NCBI RefSeq assembly: GCF_007829875.1
Contig: NZ_VIWV01000001.1
Location: forward strand, 434,001-498,000
Length of the DNA: 64,000 nt
Direction of reading: 5' to 3'
DNA from: Streptomyces capillispiralis
GTDB taxonomy: Bacteria > Actinomycetota > Actinomycetes > Streptomycetales > Streptomycetaceae
Part shown: positions 55,198-63,259 of the stretch, in pieces
Numbering within the stretch: position 1 is the stretch's first letter
Layout of the letters: every line of letters starts with the position of its first letter
Made by a program: the position numbers and the translations under genes
Notes under the pieces: model-generated
Seen by the model: the letters and a program-made list of their open reading frames with translations, nothing else
The model's database searches: none
What the model was told of the DNA's origin: nothing

Positions 55198-57645
55198 TCA
55201 GTGCCGGAGCGCGAACTCCGCCCACACCTGCTTGCCCCCGCTGACCGGGAGTGTGCCCCAGGCCGCCGACACGGCCTCGACAAGCAGGATGCCCCGGCCC
55301 CCGGTGGCCTCCCAGCCGATGCTGGTGGGCTTCACGGGGGTGCGGGGCGAGGCGTCGGCGACGGCGAGCCGCAGCCGGTCGTTGACCAGCGTGAGGTCGA
55401 GGCGGACCTTGCCGTCGGTGTGCACCAGGGCGTTGGTGACCAGCTCCGAGACGACCAGCAGGGCCGCGTCGATGTTCTCGGTCACGCCCCAGGAGCGCAG
55501 GGTGCGCCGGGTGAAGCGGCGGGCGTGCCCGACCGCCTGGGGCACCCGCCACACGGTCCAGCTCTCGCGCAGCGGACGTGCGGCCATGCCGTCGTAGCGC
55601 ATCAGCAGCAGGGCGACGTCGTCGCTGCGCGGTGCCTTGCCGAGCAGGGCGTCCGCGACCTGCCCGAGGTGGGCGGGGTCGGCGGTGGACAGCTGCCGGG
55701 CGAAGCGGTCCATGCCCTCGTCGATGTCGGCCTCGTGGGACTCGACCAGGCCGTCCGTGGTGAGCGCGATCATGGTGCCGGGCTGCAGCCGGAGCGGGCT
55801 CATGGGGAAGTCGCTCTGCCGCACCACCCCGAGCGGCGGGCCGCCCTCGGCCTCCGCGATGTCGGTGCGGCCGTCCGGGTGACGCAGCACCGGCGGCAGG
55901 TGACCCGCGCGCACGCACCAGGCGAAGCCCTCCTCCATGTCGACGTCGACATAGCAGCAGGTGGCGAAGAGGTCGGTCTCCATGTCCATGAGGAGCCGGT
56001 TGGCGTGGGAGACCACGACGTCCGGCGGGTGTCCCTCGACGGCGTAGGCGCGCAGCGCGGTGCGCATCTGCCCCATCAGGGTGGCGGCGCCGGCGCTGTG
56101 GCCCTGGACGTCGCCGATGACGAGGGCGACGTGGTTGTCCGGCAGCGGGATCACGTCGTACCAGTCGCCGCCGAGTTCCAGGCCGGCGGTGCTGGGGAGG
56201 TAGCGGGCGACGGCGACCGCTCCCGGCAGGCGGGGCAGGCGGCGCGGCAGCAGCTGGCGCTGGAGCATGCCGACCAGCTCGTGTTCGGCGTCGAAGGCGC
56301 GGGCCCGCATCAGGGCCTGTCCGGCGAGGCCGGCGGCGGCGGTGAGCAGGGCGCGTTCGTCGGCGCCGAAGTCGTGCGGGGTGTCCCAGCCGATCAGGCA
56401 GGCGCCGGCCATGCGGTTCCCGGCGGGCAGCGGCAGCATGGCGAGGCCGCCGGGGCCGACCTCGGCGAGGGTGTCCTCCAGCGGGGAGCCCGCCGGCCAG
56501 ATCCGGGACCGGCCCTCGCGCAGGGCCGCGGCGAGGGTGGGCATGGTGCGCACGGGCGCGTCGGGCCACTCGGTGCGCCACTCCGCGCGCCACAGCGCGG
56601 GCCATGCCTCCGGTTCGGGCGGGTCGAGGACGGTGACGACGAGCCGGTCGTTCTCCAGCTCGGCGAGCGCGATCCGGTCGGCCCGCAGCGGCCGGCGCAG
56701 CGCGGCGACCACCGCCTTGCCGACGTCGCGGACCGTGACGGCCGTGGCCAGTGCCGCGGCGAGCCGCTGGACGCGGGCCACGTCGGTGATGTCGGAGCGC
56801 AGGGTGGAGGCGTCGACGACGGTGCCCACGAGGCGCGCCGGGCGCCCCTCGCCGCCGGGCACCAGCCGGCCGCTCAGCCGGAGCCACTTGGGCGGGCCGG
56901 TGGGCTGGAGCACCCGGAACTCCAGTTCGCGGTCGCCGATCGTCATGTGGTCGGCCTCGACGGCGGACATCAGCGAGGGCAGGTCCTCCGGCACCGTCAG
57001 GCTCAGCAGGGTCTCCACCCGCCCGTCGAAGTCGTCCGGGTCGAGTCCGAACAGGTCCAGGATCTGCTGGTCCACCCGGACCCGGCCGGTGTCCATGGCG
57101 AGGCTGAAGCCGCCCGGCGGCAGGTCGGCGCCGTCGGCGGCCGAGGACGGCGCCGGGAAGGCGATGGCGTCGGCGACGAGGCCGAGGCAGACGCGGTCGT
57201 CGGCGTCGAACCCGTGGGCGCGCTCACTCACGGCGAGCAGGCAGCCGCCGCCGTCGTGGCGCAGGGGAAGGGCGGCCAGGAAGAAGTCGCGGCTGGGCAC
57301 GCGCCGCGACTGGGCCTGCGCGGCGAGGTCCTTGGGGCCCAGCCACACCGGCCGGCCGCGGTGGGCCTCGGCGACGGGGGCGCGCCCGGCGGCGGGGTAG
57401 CTGTCGCGCACCCCGCACAGCGTTCTGGGCACGCCGGCGGACTCCGCCAGGTACAGCAGCTCTCCGTCCGCGCTGGGCGTGTACACGGCGGCGAATGCGG
57501 CGCCGGCGAAGACGAGGGCCTGCTCCAGGATCCTGCGCACCCGTTCGGGCGACTCCCGGTCGGCCGTGATCGTCCTCAGGGCAGCTTCCGCACGCAGCGT
57601 TCTCGTGCTGCGTCCCGCAGCGCCCTCACTGACCACGTTGGCCAT
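55198..57645 (-). CDS. PAS/GAF SpoIIE phosphatase fused to HATPase anti-sigma kinase domain
   Basis: 815 residues from ATG 57645. GAF (about 20-165), PAS (about 190-290), GAF (about 300-445), PP2C/SpoIIE (about 465-680: GGDWYDVIPLPDN, IGDVQGHSAGAATLMGQMR, TDGLVESHEADIDEGM, APRSDDVALLLMRY) and a C-terminal GHKL ATPase (about 690-815: N box VVSELVTNAL, LAVADASP, GGRGILLVEA). One protein thus holds both the serine kinase (anti-sigma type) and the phosphatase that act in opposite directions on an anti-anti-sigma factor. A common streptomycete design that senses an unknown signal. Divergent from the next phosphatase. Confidence 0.9.
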   Translation of the reverse strand: MANVVSEGAAGRSTRTLRAEAALRTITADRESPERVRRILEQALVFAGAAFAAVYTPSADGELLYLAESAGVPRTLCGVRDSYPAAGRAPVAEAHRGRPVWLGPKDLAAQAQSRRVPSRDFFLAALPLRHDGGGCLLAVSERAHGFDADDRVCLGLVADAIAFPAPSSAADGADLPPGGFSLAMDTGRVRVDQQILDLFGLDPDDFDGRVETLLSLTVPEDLPSLMSAVEADHMTIGDRELEFRVLQPTGPPKWLRLSGRLVPGGEGRPARLVGTVVDASTLRSDITDVARVQRLAAALATAVTVRDVGKAVVAALRRPLRADRIALAELENDRLVVTVLDPPEPEAWPALWRAEWRTEWPDAPVRTMPTLAAALREGRSRIWPAGSPLEDTLAEVGPGGLAMLPLPAGNRMAGACLIGWDTPHDFGADERALLTAAAGLAGQALMRARAFDAEHELVGMLQRQLLPRRLPRLPGAVAVARYLPSTAGLELGGDWYDVIPLPDNHVALVIGDVQGHSAGAATLMGQMRTALRAYAVEGHPPDVVVSHANRLLMDMETDLFATCCYVDVDMEEGFAWCVRAGHLPPVLRHPDGRTDIAEAEGGPPLGVVRQSDFPMSPLRLQPGTMIALTTDGLVESHEADIDEGMDRFARQLSTADPAHLGQVADALLGKAPRSDDVALLLMRYDGMAARPLRESWTVWRVPQAVGHARRFTRRTLRSWGVTENIDAALLVVSELVTNALVHTDGKVRLDLTLVNDRLRLAVADASPRTPVKPTSIGWEATGGRGILLVEAVSAAWGTLPVSGGKQVWAEFALRH

Positions 57646-57902
57646 TACAGCGCTTATGGAACACCTGCGCAGCCCCTGTGAGCGTTCGGCGGTGAGACCC
57701 GGGCCGGGCGGGGACGGGGGTGGGCGGAGGTGCGGCGGCAGGGGCGCAGACGGTCGCGGCGCGGTGAACCGGGCGCGTGGGGGCGCGGGCCGTCGCGGAG
57801 GGCCGCCCCCGCGTCCTGCGCCGGGCGCGGGCGGTCGTCGCGTAGTGCGCCGGGCGCGGGGTAAACGGGAGGGGGGCGTCGTGGGGCCGGGTGGCGGCCC
57901 GT

Positions 57903-57930
57903 CCGGGCATCCGGGCATCCGGGCATCCGG
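57903..57930. repeat. 8-bp tandem repeat between the SpoIIE genes
   Basis: About 3.5 copies of CCGGGCAT in the 379-bp divergent region 57646-58024, which is otherwise G-rich and without a gene I can support. Confidence 0.8.
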
Positions 57931-58024
57931 CCCACTCCCCCGCCGCTCGTCGTGCGCGACGGCCCGGGAGGGGGGAGATTGGGTCCCGGGGTCGGTGGCG
58001 CGGCCGTGCGAGGAGGTGGTCGGC

Positions 58025-60160
58025 GTGTCCGAGGGGCAGTCGTCCGCGCGGGCGCCGTCGGGTGCGCGGGCACCGGTCGGCCGTCCGATGCTGTCGCTGA
58101 CACTGGCCTCGATGATGGACGAGGTGCATGCCCACTCCGGGGCGGTGTACCTGCTCTCGCAGGACCGGGCGGTGCTGGAGATGGCGGTGATGGCAGGGCT
58201 GCCCCGCGCCTTCGCCGCTCCGTGGGAGCGGGTGGGGGTGAGCGCGCCGATCCCGGTCTCCGACGCGGTGCGCGAGAAGCGGCTCGTGTGGGTGGGCGGC
58301 GAGGAGGAGATGGCCCGCCACTACCCCCGCATCGCCATGGTGCTGCCGTACCCGTTCTCCCTGGCCGCGCTGCCGGTGGCGACCTCGACCCGGGCGTACG
58401 GCGCGGTCTTCGTGACCTGGCCCGGCGCCCATCCGCCGGAGCTGTCCGACTGGGAACGCGATCACCTCACCGCGGCCTGCGACCGGCTGGCGGTGCGGCT
58501 GGAGCGGGCGGCCGAGCAGAGCCTGCCCCTGCCGCCCGAGCCGGATCTGCTGGCCGCCCCGCTGGTGGGGGGCATGGCCGGCACGCTCGGCACGGTGGAG
58601 GCGGCGCGGATGGTGGGCCGGCTGCCGTACGGCCTGTGCTCGCTCGACCTGCACGGCCGGGTCGGCTTCGCCAACGCCGCGGCGGCGGAACTGCTGGACG
58701 TCCCGGTCAACCGGCTGCTCGGCGCCCACCTGTGGGCGTCGGTGCCCTGGCTGAACGACCCCGTGTACGAGGACCGCTACCGGGCCGCGCTGTTCAGCCA
58801 GCACGTCACCTCGTTCGTCGCGCTGCGGCCGCCCGGCGAGTGGCTCTCGTTCCGGCTGTATCCGAGCACCAGCGGGCTCAGCGTCCGGATCAGCCGGGCG
58901 CGCGCGGTGGCGGAGATGGACCGCGCGGCGCCGCGTCCCGGGCACACCCCGAGGCGGCTGGTCACCATCTCGCAGGTGCTGAGCCTGGCCGGCGCGCTGA
59001 CCGAGGCGGTCGGGGTGCAGGACGTGGTGCACCTGGTCGCGGACGAGATCGCGCCGGCGGTGGGCAGCCAGGGGCTGGTGCTCCTCGGTTCCCGGGCGGG
59101 GCGGCTGCGCGTGCTGGGGCACCACAGGTACGCCGATCCGCGGGTCGTGGAGCGGTTCGACGGGGTGCCGCTGTCGGAGCCGATTCCCGGCAGCCAGGTG
59201 CTGCGTACGGGGGTGCCCGCCTTCTTCGAGAGCCGGGCGGAGATCGAACGCCTGTATCCGGCGCTGCTGGTGGACCCCTCCGAGTTCTCGGCGTGGGCGT
59301 ACCTGCCGCTGATCGCCTCGGGGCGCCCGGTGGGGACGCTGGTGCTGTCCTATGCGGCGCCGCACCACTTCGCGACGGACGAACGGGCGGTGATGACCAG
59401 TCTGGCGGGGCTGATCGCGCAGGCGCTGGAGCGGGCGCTGCTCTACGACGCCAAGCACCGGCTCGCGCACGGGCTGCAGGAGGCGCTGCTGCCGCACACG
59501 CTGCCGGTGCTCACCGGGATCGAGGCCGCGGCCCGCTATCTGCCGGCCACCCAGGGCATGGAGATCGGGGGCGACTTCTACGATCTGGTGCCGACCCAGG
59601 GGATGGCGGCGGCGGTGATCGGGGACGTGCAGGGGCACAACGTCACGGCGGCGGGCCTGATGGGCCAGGTCCGCACCGCCGTACGCGCGTACACGGCCGT
59701 CGGGCAGGCGCCGGAGGAGGTCATGCGCAGCACCAACCGGCTGCTGCTGGACCTGGGTTCGGAGCTGTTCGCGAGCTGTCTGTACCTGCGGCTGGATCCG
59801 GCGCACGGGCGGGCCGTGATGTCCCGCGCGGGTCATCCGCCGCCGTTGCTGCGCAGGCCGGACGGGCGGGTGCGGGTGCTGGACCTGGCGGGCGGGCCGC
59901 TGCTGGGCATCGACGGCTCGGCGGCCTATCCGTCGACGGAGGTGGCGCTGCCGTCGGGTTCGCTGCTCGTGCTGTACACCGACGGCCTGGTCGAGTCCCC
60001 CGGCACCGACTTCGAGGACGCGCTGGCCGACCTGTGCCGGCGGCTGACCGACCTCGGCGACCGGCCGCTGGACGACCTCGCCGACGCCCTGGTGCGGCCC
60101 GGCGCGGACGCGGAGGGCCGTCTGGACGACATCGCGCTGCTGCTGCTCAGGGCTCTGTGA
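58025..60160 (+). CDS. GAF/PAS SpoIIE-family phosphatase
   Basis: 711 residues from GTG 58025 (GAGGAGG upstream). GAF-like domain (about 20-165), PAS (about 195-300: LPYGLCSLDLHGRVGFANAAAAEL), second GAF (about 315-460) and PP2C/SpoIIE (about 480-710: GGDFYDLVPTQG, IGDVQGHNVTAAGLMGQVR, SRAGHPPPLLRRPDG, YTDGLVESPGTDFED, GRLDDIALLLL). It lacks the C-terminal HATPase domain of its divergent neighbour. Expected to dephosphorylate an anti-anti-sigma protein in response to a small-molecule or redox signal. It has its own terminator. Confidence 0.9.
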   Translation: MSEGQSSARAPSGARAPVGRPMLSLTLASMMDEVHAHSGAVYLLSQDRAVLEMAVMAGLPRAFAAPWERVGVSAPIPVSDAVREKRLVWVGGEEEMARHYPRIAMVLPYPFSLAALPVATSTRAYGAVFVTWPGAHPPELSDWERDHLTAACDRLAVRLERAAEQSLPLPPEPDLLAAPLVGGMAGTLGTVEAARMVGRLPYGLCSLDLHGRVGFANAAAAELLDVPVNRLLGAHLWASVPWLNDPVYEDRYRAALFSQHVTSFVALRPPGEWLSFRLYPSTSGLSVRISRARAVAEMDRAAPRPGHTPRRLVTISQVLSLAGALTEAVGVQDVVHLVADEIAPAVGSQGLVLLGSRAGRLRVLGHHRYADPRVVERFDGVPLSEPIPGSQVLRTGVPAFFESRAEIERLYPALLVDPSEFSAWAYLPLIASGRPVGTLVLSYAAPHHFATDERAVMTSLAGLIAQALERALLYDAKHRLAHGLQEALLPHTLPVLTGIEAAARYLPATQGMEIGGDFYDLVPTQGMAAAVIGDVQGHNVTAAGLMGQVRTAVRAYTAVGQAPEEVMRSTNRLLLDLGSELFASCLYLRLDPAHGRAVMSRAGHPPPLLRRPDGRVRVLDLAGGPLLGIDGSAAYPSTEVALPSGSLLVLYTDGLVESPGTDFEDALADLCRRLTDLGDRPLDDLADALVRPGADAEGRLDDIALLLLRAL

Positions 60161-60187
60161 GCGGGCCGGCCGGCCCCGGCAGGCGGT

Positions 60188-60228
60188 GGTCCGGCCCCGC
60201 CCCGTCGTCCGGGTGGCGGGGCCGGACC
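60188..60228. terminator. Bidirectional terminator, 14-bp stem
   Basis: GGTCCGGCCCCGCC (60188-60201) pairs perfectly with 60215-60228, between the convergent genes ending at 60160 and 60258. Confidence 0.8.
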
Positions 60229-60257
60229 GGTGCCGTGGTCCAGGTGCTGAGGGGGCG

Positions 60258-61559
60258 TCAGTGGGTCCGGGCCGGACCGGATCCGTCGTCGGCGCCCTGC
60301 CCGGTGCCGGCGCCGGCCTCCTCCCCTCCGGCGCCCTGGCCGTCGGCTTCCTGACCGCCGGGCTCCTCGCCGCCGATCCCCTGGCCGCCGCCCGGCTCCG
60401 TGCCGCCCGCCTGGTCACCGGCGCCCGCGCCTTCGCCCGCGCCGTCGCCGAGGGTCGCGCCCACCGCTTCCAGGGCCGTGGTGACCGGCTGGAAGAACGT
60501 CTCGCCGCCGGAGGCGCAGTCCCCGCTGCCGCCCGAGGTCAGGCCGATGGCGAGACCGTCCTGGGTGAACATCGAGCCGCCGCTGTCACCGGGTTCGGCG
60601 CAGACGTCCGTCTGGATGAGGCCGGTGACCGTGCCCTCCGGGTAGTTCACCGTGGCGTTGAGACCGAGGACCTGGCCGTCGGCGAGCCCGGTGGTGCTGC
60701 CCATCCGGAACACCTGCTGCCCGACGGTGGCCTCCGCGGCCCCATTGATCGCGACGGTCTGCTCACCGACGTCGACCTCGCTCGGTGCCCGGGTGGCGGG
60801 GTCGTCGTACCGGACGAGGGCGAAGTCGCCCGCGCCGGGGAAGACCGCCTGGTCGACCGTGGCGACCGGCTGTCCGCCCTGCGCGTCGGACCACTGCTCG
60901 GCCGCGACACCGCAGTGACCGGCCGTCAGGAAGGCCGGGGCGCCGTCGCCCGCGGTGACGTTGAAGCCCAGCGAGCAGCGCGAACCGCCGCCGAAGATGG
61001 CGTCGCCGCCGGAGGCGAACGTCCTGAAGGTGCCCGCGGACTTCTCGAGGGTCGCCATGCCGGAGCCGAGGCCGCGGACGGTGGACTCCAGCCTGTTCCA
61101 CGCGTCCCCGGTCACGGTGCTGTCCGCGGTGACGAGGATCTTGTTGGTGCGCGGGTCGACGGCCCACGAGGTGCCCGGGATGGTCGCCCGCGCCGTCAGG
61201 GTCCGTGCCCCGTCCTCCAGTTCGGTCATGCTGTTGTCGACCTGGCGGACGGTCGCGCCCGCCCGCTCGGCCCGCGCGATCACGCTGTCGTCGTCGCCCG
61301 GTACGACGTTGACGACGAGCCGTCGCGCCCCGCTGTCGTAGTAGGAGCCGGCGAACGCGTCGCCGAGGAGCCCGGCGAGCCGCGAGGCGAGGTCCGGGGC
61401 GTCCGTCGCCCGGAGGGTCCTCGGCGCCGCCGCGGCGTCGTCCGTCGTGCCGTCCTGCGACGCGTTGGCGTTCGGGAGCAGGATCGCGGCGGCGCCGAGC
61501 GCCACCACGCCGCCCGCGGCAACCGCGGCCCTGCGCTTCGGAATTCGCTGGTGACTCAA
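60258..61559 (-). CDS. Secreted S1 (streptogrisin-like) protease with Gly/Glu tail
   Basis: 433 residues from TTG 61559 (AGGAGG upstream). Signal peptide (to about 33), alpha-lytic-type pro-region (about 45-175), and a chymotrypsin-fold domain with H215 (TAGHCG), D245 (GAGDFALVRYD) and S326 ([11 protein letters not shown]), with Cys pairs near 195/216 and 320/349. After the protease domain comes a low-complexity tail of about 65 residues (GAGEGAGAGDQAGG and so on) rich in Gly/Glu/Ala/Gln, with no membrane helix. It is a paralogue of the membrane-anchored protease at 36466; the tails differ completely. Confidence 0.92.
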   Translation of the reverse strand: MSHQRIPKRRAAVAAGGVVALGAAAILLPNANASQDGTTDDAAAAPRTLRATDAPDLASRLAGLLGDAFAGSYYDSGARRLVVNVVPGDDDSVIARAERAGATVRQVDNSMTELEDGARTLTARATIPGTSWAVDPRTNKILVTADSTVTGDAWNRLESTVRGLGSGMATLEKSAGTFRTFASGGDAIFGGGSRCSLGFNVTAGDGAPAFLTAGHCGVAAEQWSDAQGGQPVATVDQAVFPGAGDFALVRYDDPATRAPSEVDVGEQTVAINGAAEATVGQQVFRMGSTTGLADGQVLGLNATVNYPEGTVTGLIQTDVCAEPGDSGGSMFTQDGLAIGLTSGGSGDCASGGETFFQPVTTALEAVGATLGDGAGEGAGAGDQAGGTEPGGGQGIGGEEPGGQEADGQGAGGEEAGAGTGQGADDGSGPARTH

Positions 61560-62126
61560 ACTTCTCGACCTCCTGGAAGGACCGGAGTCGTGCCGCCGTG
61601 CGGCGGCTGTCGGGGGCGCCCGGATGGCTGTTGGTACGCGTGTGCCGCGGGGTGCGTTCAATCCCGGTTCGCCATCACGTTGAGCGACCGGTCCGGTACG
61701 GTCGGTCGCGGTCACGGAGCGGAATGCGGGCTTCAGTGAATCTGCACATCGAATGCCCAACCCGGTCACCGGATCCGGGGTTCGTCCACCGGCCGACCGG
61801 CCGGGTCACGCCTTTGGTGCGGTGTGCCGGAATCCGCTCCGGGGACCGCAAGTGAGGGGATGAGCCGATGCGGTGGGGCATGTGAAGAAGTCGCCGCCGA
61901 GCCGTGCCCGCGTCTGCACGCTTGGACGCCCGCCGGCCGCAAACGGCCTGGTGAGACGTTTGATTGATTGGAAGACCGCGCCCGCGGCGTGCTTTGATCC
62001 ATCGCACCGCAAGGCCGTTCCGGGCTCCCGGCGACGGGCGTTCGGCGCCCGCGGTCGCGGCCTTCACTGTCCCCAGAGGGGGCCGCTCCCCCCTTGTGAA
62101 ATATCCATACGAAGGGAAGTTCCATC

Positions 62127-62342
62127 ATGAACTCCACCCCCCAGGTTGAGACCGTCGAGATCTCCGACGCCGACCTCGACACCGTCTCCGGCGGTCTGTC
62201 CGTGAACGCCGTGAACTCCCTCACCGGCGCGGTGGACAGCATCGCCCCCGTCTCCGGCCTGGTGAACACGGCTGTCGGCACCGTCGAGGGTGTCACCGGC
62301 CTGAACACCGCCCCGGTCACGAACCTGGTCGCCGGTCTCTGA
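62127..62342 (+). CDS. Double-glycine-leader peptide (bacteriocin-like precursor)
   Basis: 71 residues; ATG after GAAGGGAAG. The leader ETVEISDADLDTVSGG (residues 8-23) ends in Gly-Gly and has the acidic/hydrophobic pattern of C39-peptidase substrates (ELxxVxGG). The 48-residue core is small-residue and hydrophobic, with no Cys, Lys or Arg, and with near repeats (APVSGLV...TAVGTV and APVTNLVAGL). It should be a non-lanthionine secreted helical peptide. A hairpin follows, then an adaptor and a peptidase/ABC exporter. Database names such as type A2 lantipeptide would be misleading because lanthionine rings need Cys. Signal or bacteriocin role is inference. The 567-bp gap upstream (61560-62126) holds no other gene I can support. 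Confidence 0.85.
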   Translation: MNSTPQVETVEISDADLDTVSGGLSVNAVNSLTGAVDSIAPVSGLVNTAVGTVEGVTGLNTAPVTNLVAGL

Positions 62343-62360
62343 TCGCGCCCTCTCGTCGCC

Positions 62361-62393
62361 GAGTCCCGGAGCCGCACCCCGGCTCCGGGACTC
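62361..62393 (+). terminator. Hairpin between precursor and export genes
   Basis: GAGTCCCGGAGCC, loop GCACCCC, GGCTCCGGGACTC: a perfect 13-bp stem 18 bp after the precursor stop and 59 bp before the adaptor start. It fits a partial terminator that would let far more precursor mRNA than exporter mRNA be made. Confidence 0.7.
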
Positions 62394-62452
62394 TGTGATG
62401 CGTCCCCGTCCCAGAGTGACGTCGCACAGCTCACGCAGGTGAGGGAAGATCC

Positions 62453-63259
62453 GTGCAGTTCCGCCAACAGGCCCTCGCCAGGCTCCAGTCACCGGAGGAG
62501 CTCGACCTCCCGGTGCGTTTCGCCCGCCCCCAGGGCTGGCTGGTGCTGTCCGTGACGGTGATCGTGATGGCCGCCGCCTCGGTGTGGGCGGTGACCGGAT
62601 CGGTTGCGTCCACGGTCGGCGCGCCCGCCATCCTCACGTACGGGCAGGGCAGTTACGTCCTGCAGAGCCCGGTCGCGGGCCAGGTCACCGCCGTACTGGC
62701 GAAGCAGGGCGAGCGGCTGCCCGCCGGCTCCTCCGTCCTGAAGGTCCGCACCGACCGGGGCGACACCGTCGTGCGCTCCCTCGACGCCGGCCGGATCACC
62801 GCGCTCGCCGCCAGCGTCGGACAGATCATCAGCACCGGAGCGAACGTCGCCGCCGTGGAGAAGGTCGCCGACCCGAAGGCCCCGCTGTACGCGACGGTGT
62901 ACGTCCCCGCCCAGGACGCGGCAGGCATCCCCGCCCGTGCCCCCGTCGACCTGACCGTGCAGTCGGTGCCCAGCCAGGAGTACGGGGTGCTGCACGGCAA
63001 GGTGAAGTCCGTCGACCGCTCGGCCCAGTCCGCCCAGCAGATCGCCGCGTTCCTCGGCGACAGCCAGCTCGGCGAGCAGTTCACCGAGCAGGGCCGGCCG
63101 GTGGCCGTCACGGTGGAACTGGTGAGGTCCCCCACCACCGAGAGCGGTTACGAGTGGTCCAGCGCGGACGGACCGCCCTTCGCGCTCACCTCCATGACCC
63201 TGGCCACGGGCTCGATCCGGCTGGCCGACCGGCGTCCCGTCGATTGGCTGCTGCCGTGA
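62453..63259 (+). CDS. HlyD-like membrane-fusion adaptor
   Basis: 268 residues from GTG 62453 (GAGGGAAG upstream). A short cytoplasmic start (LQSPEELDLPVRFARPQGW) precedes one membrane helix (about 28-50) and an extracytoplasmic HlyD-like part: SPVAGQVTAVLAKQGERLPAGSSVLKV (lipoyl/barrel half), SLDAGRITALAASVGQIISTGANVAAVE and a beta-barrel tail. It lacks the long coiled-coil hairpin of Gram-negative HlyD, as expected with no outer membrane. Its stop overlaps the exporter start by 4 bp (GTGA). Partner of the C39 exporter. Confidence 0.9.
   Translation: MQFRQQALARLQSPEELDLPVRFARPQGWLVLSVTVIVMAAASVWAVTGSVASTVGAPAILTYGQGSYVLQSPVAGQVTAVLAKQGERLPAGSSVLKVRTDRGDTVVRSLDAGRITALAASVGQIISTGANVAAVEKVADPKAPLYATVYVPAQDAAGIPARAPVDLTVQSVPSQEYGVLHGKVKSVDRSAQSAQQIAAFLGDSQLGEQFTEQGRPVAVTVELVRSPTTESGYEWSSADGPPFALTSMTLATGSIRLADRRPVDWLLP

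Noticed and set aside
54655..57681. Open frame of about 1000 codons on the + strand opposite the CBS and SpoIIE genes
   Set aside because: Both opposite-strand genes have full domain motifs; the + frame has none and spans their intergenic region.
57626..60418. Open frame of 930 codons on the - strand opposite the second SpoIIE phosphatase
   Set aside because: Antisense shadow: no domain motifs, extreme Arg/Pro/Gln content, and it crosses a bidirectional terminator.
61560..62126. A gene in the 567-bp gap before the GG-leader peptide
   Set aside because: Candidate ORFs on both strands have no ribosome site, no family-like sequence and atypical third-position bias. The gap probably holds promoters only.
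62127..62342. Lanthipeptide (type A2) precursor
   Set aside because: The core has no cysteine and no LanM/LanB gene is visible, so lanthionine rings cannot be formed.
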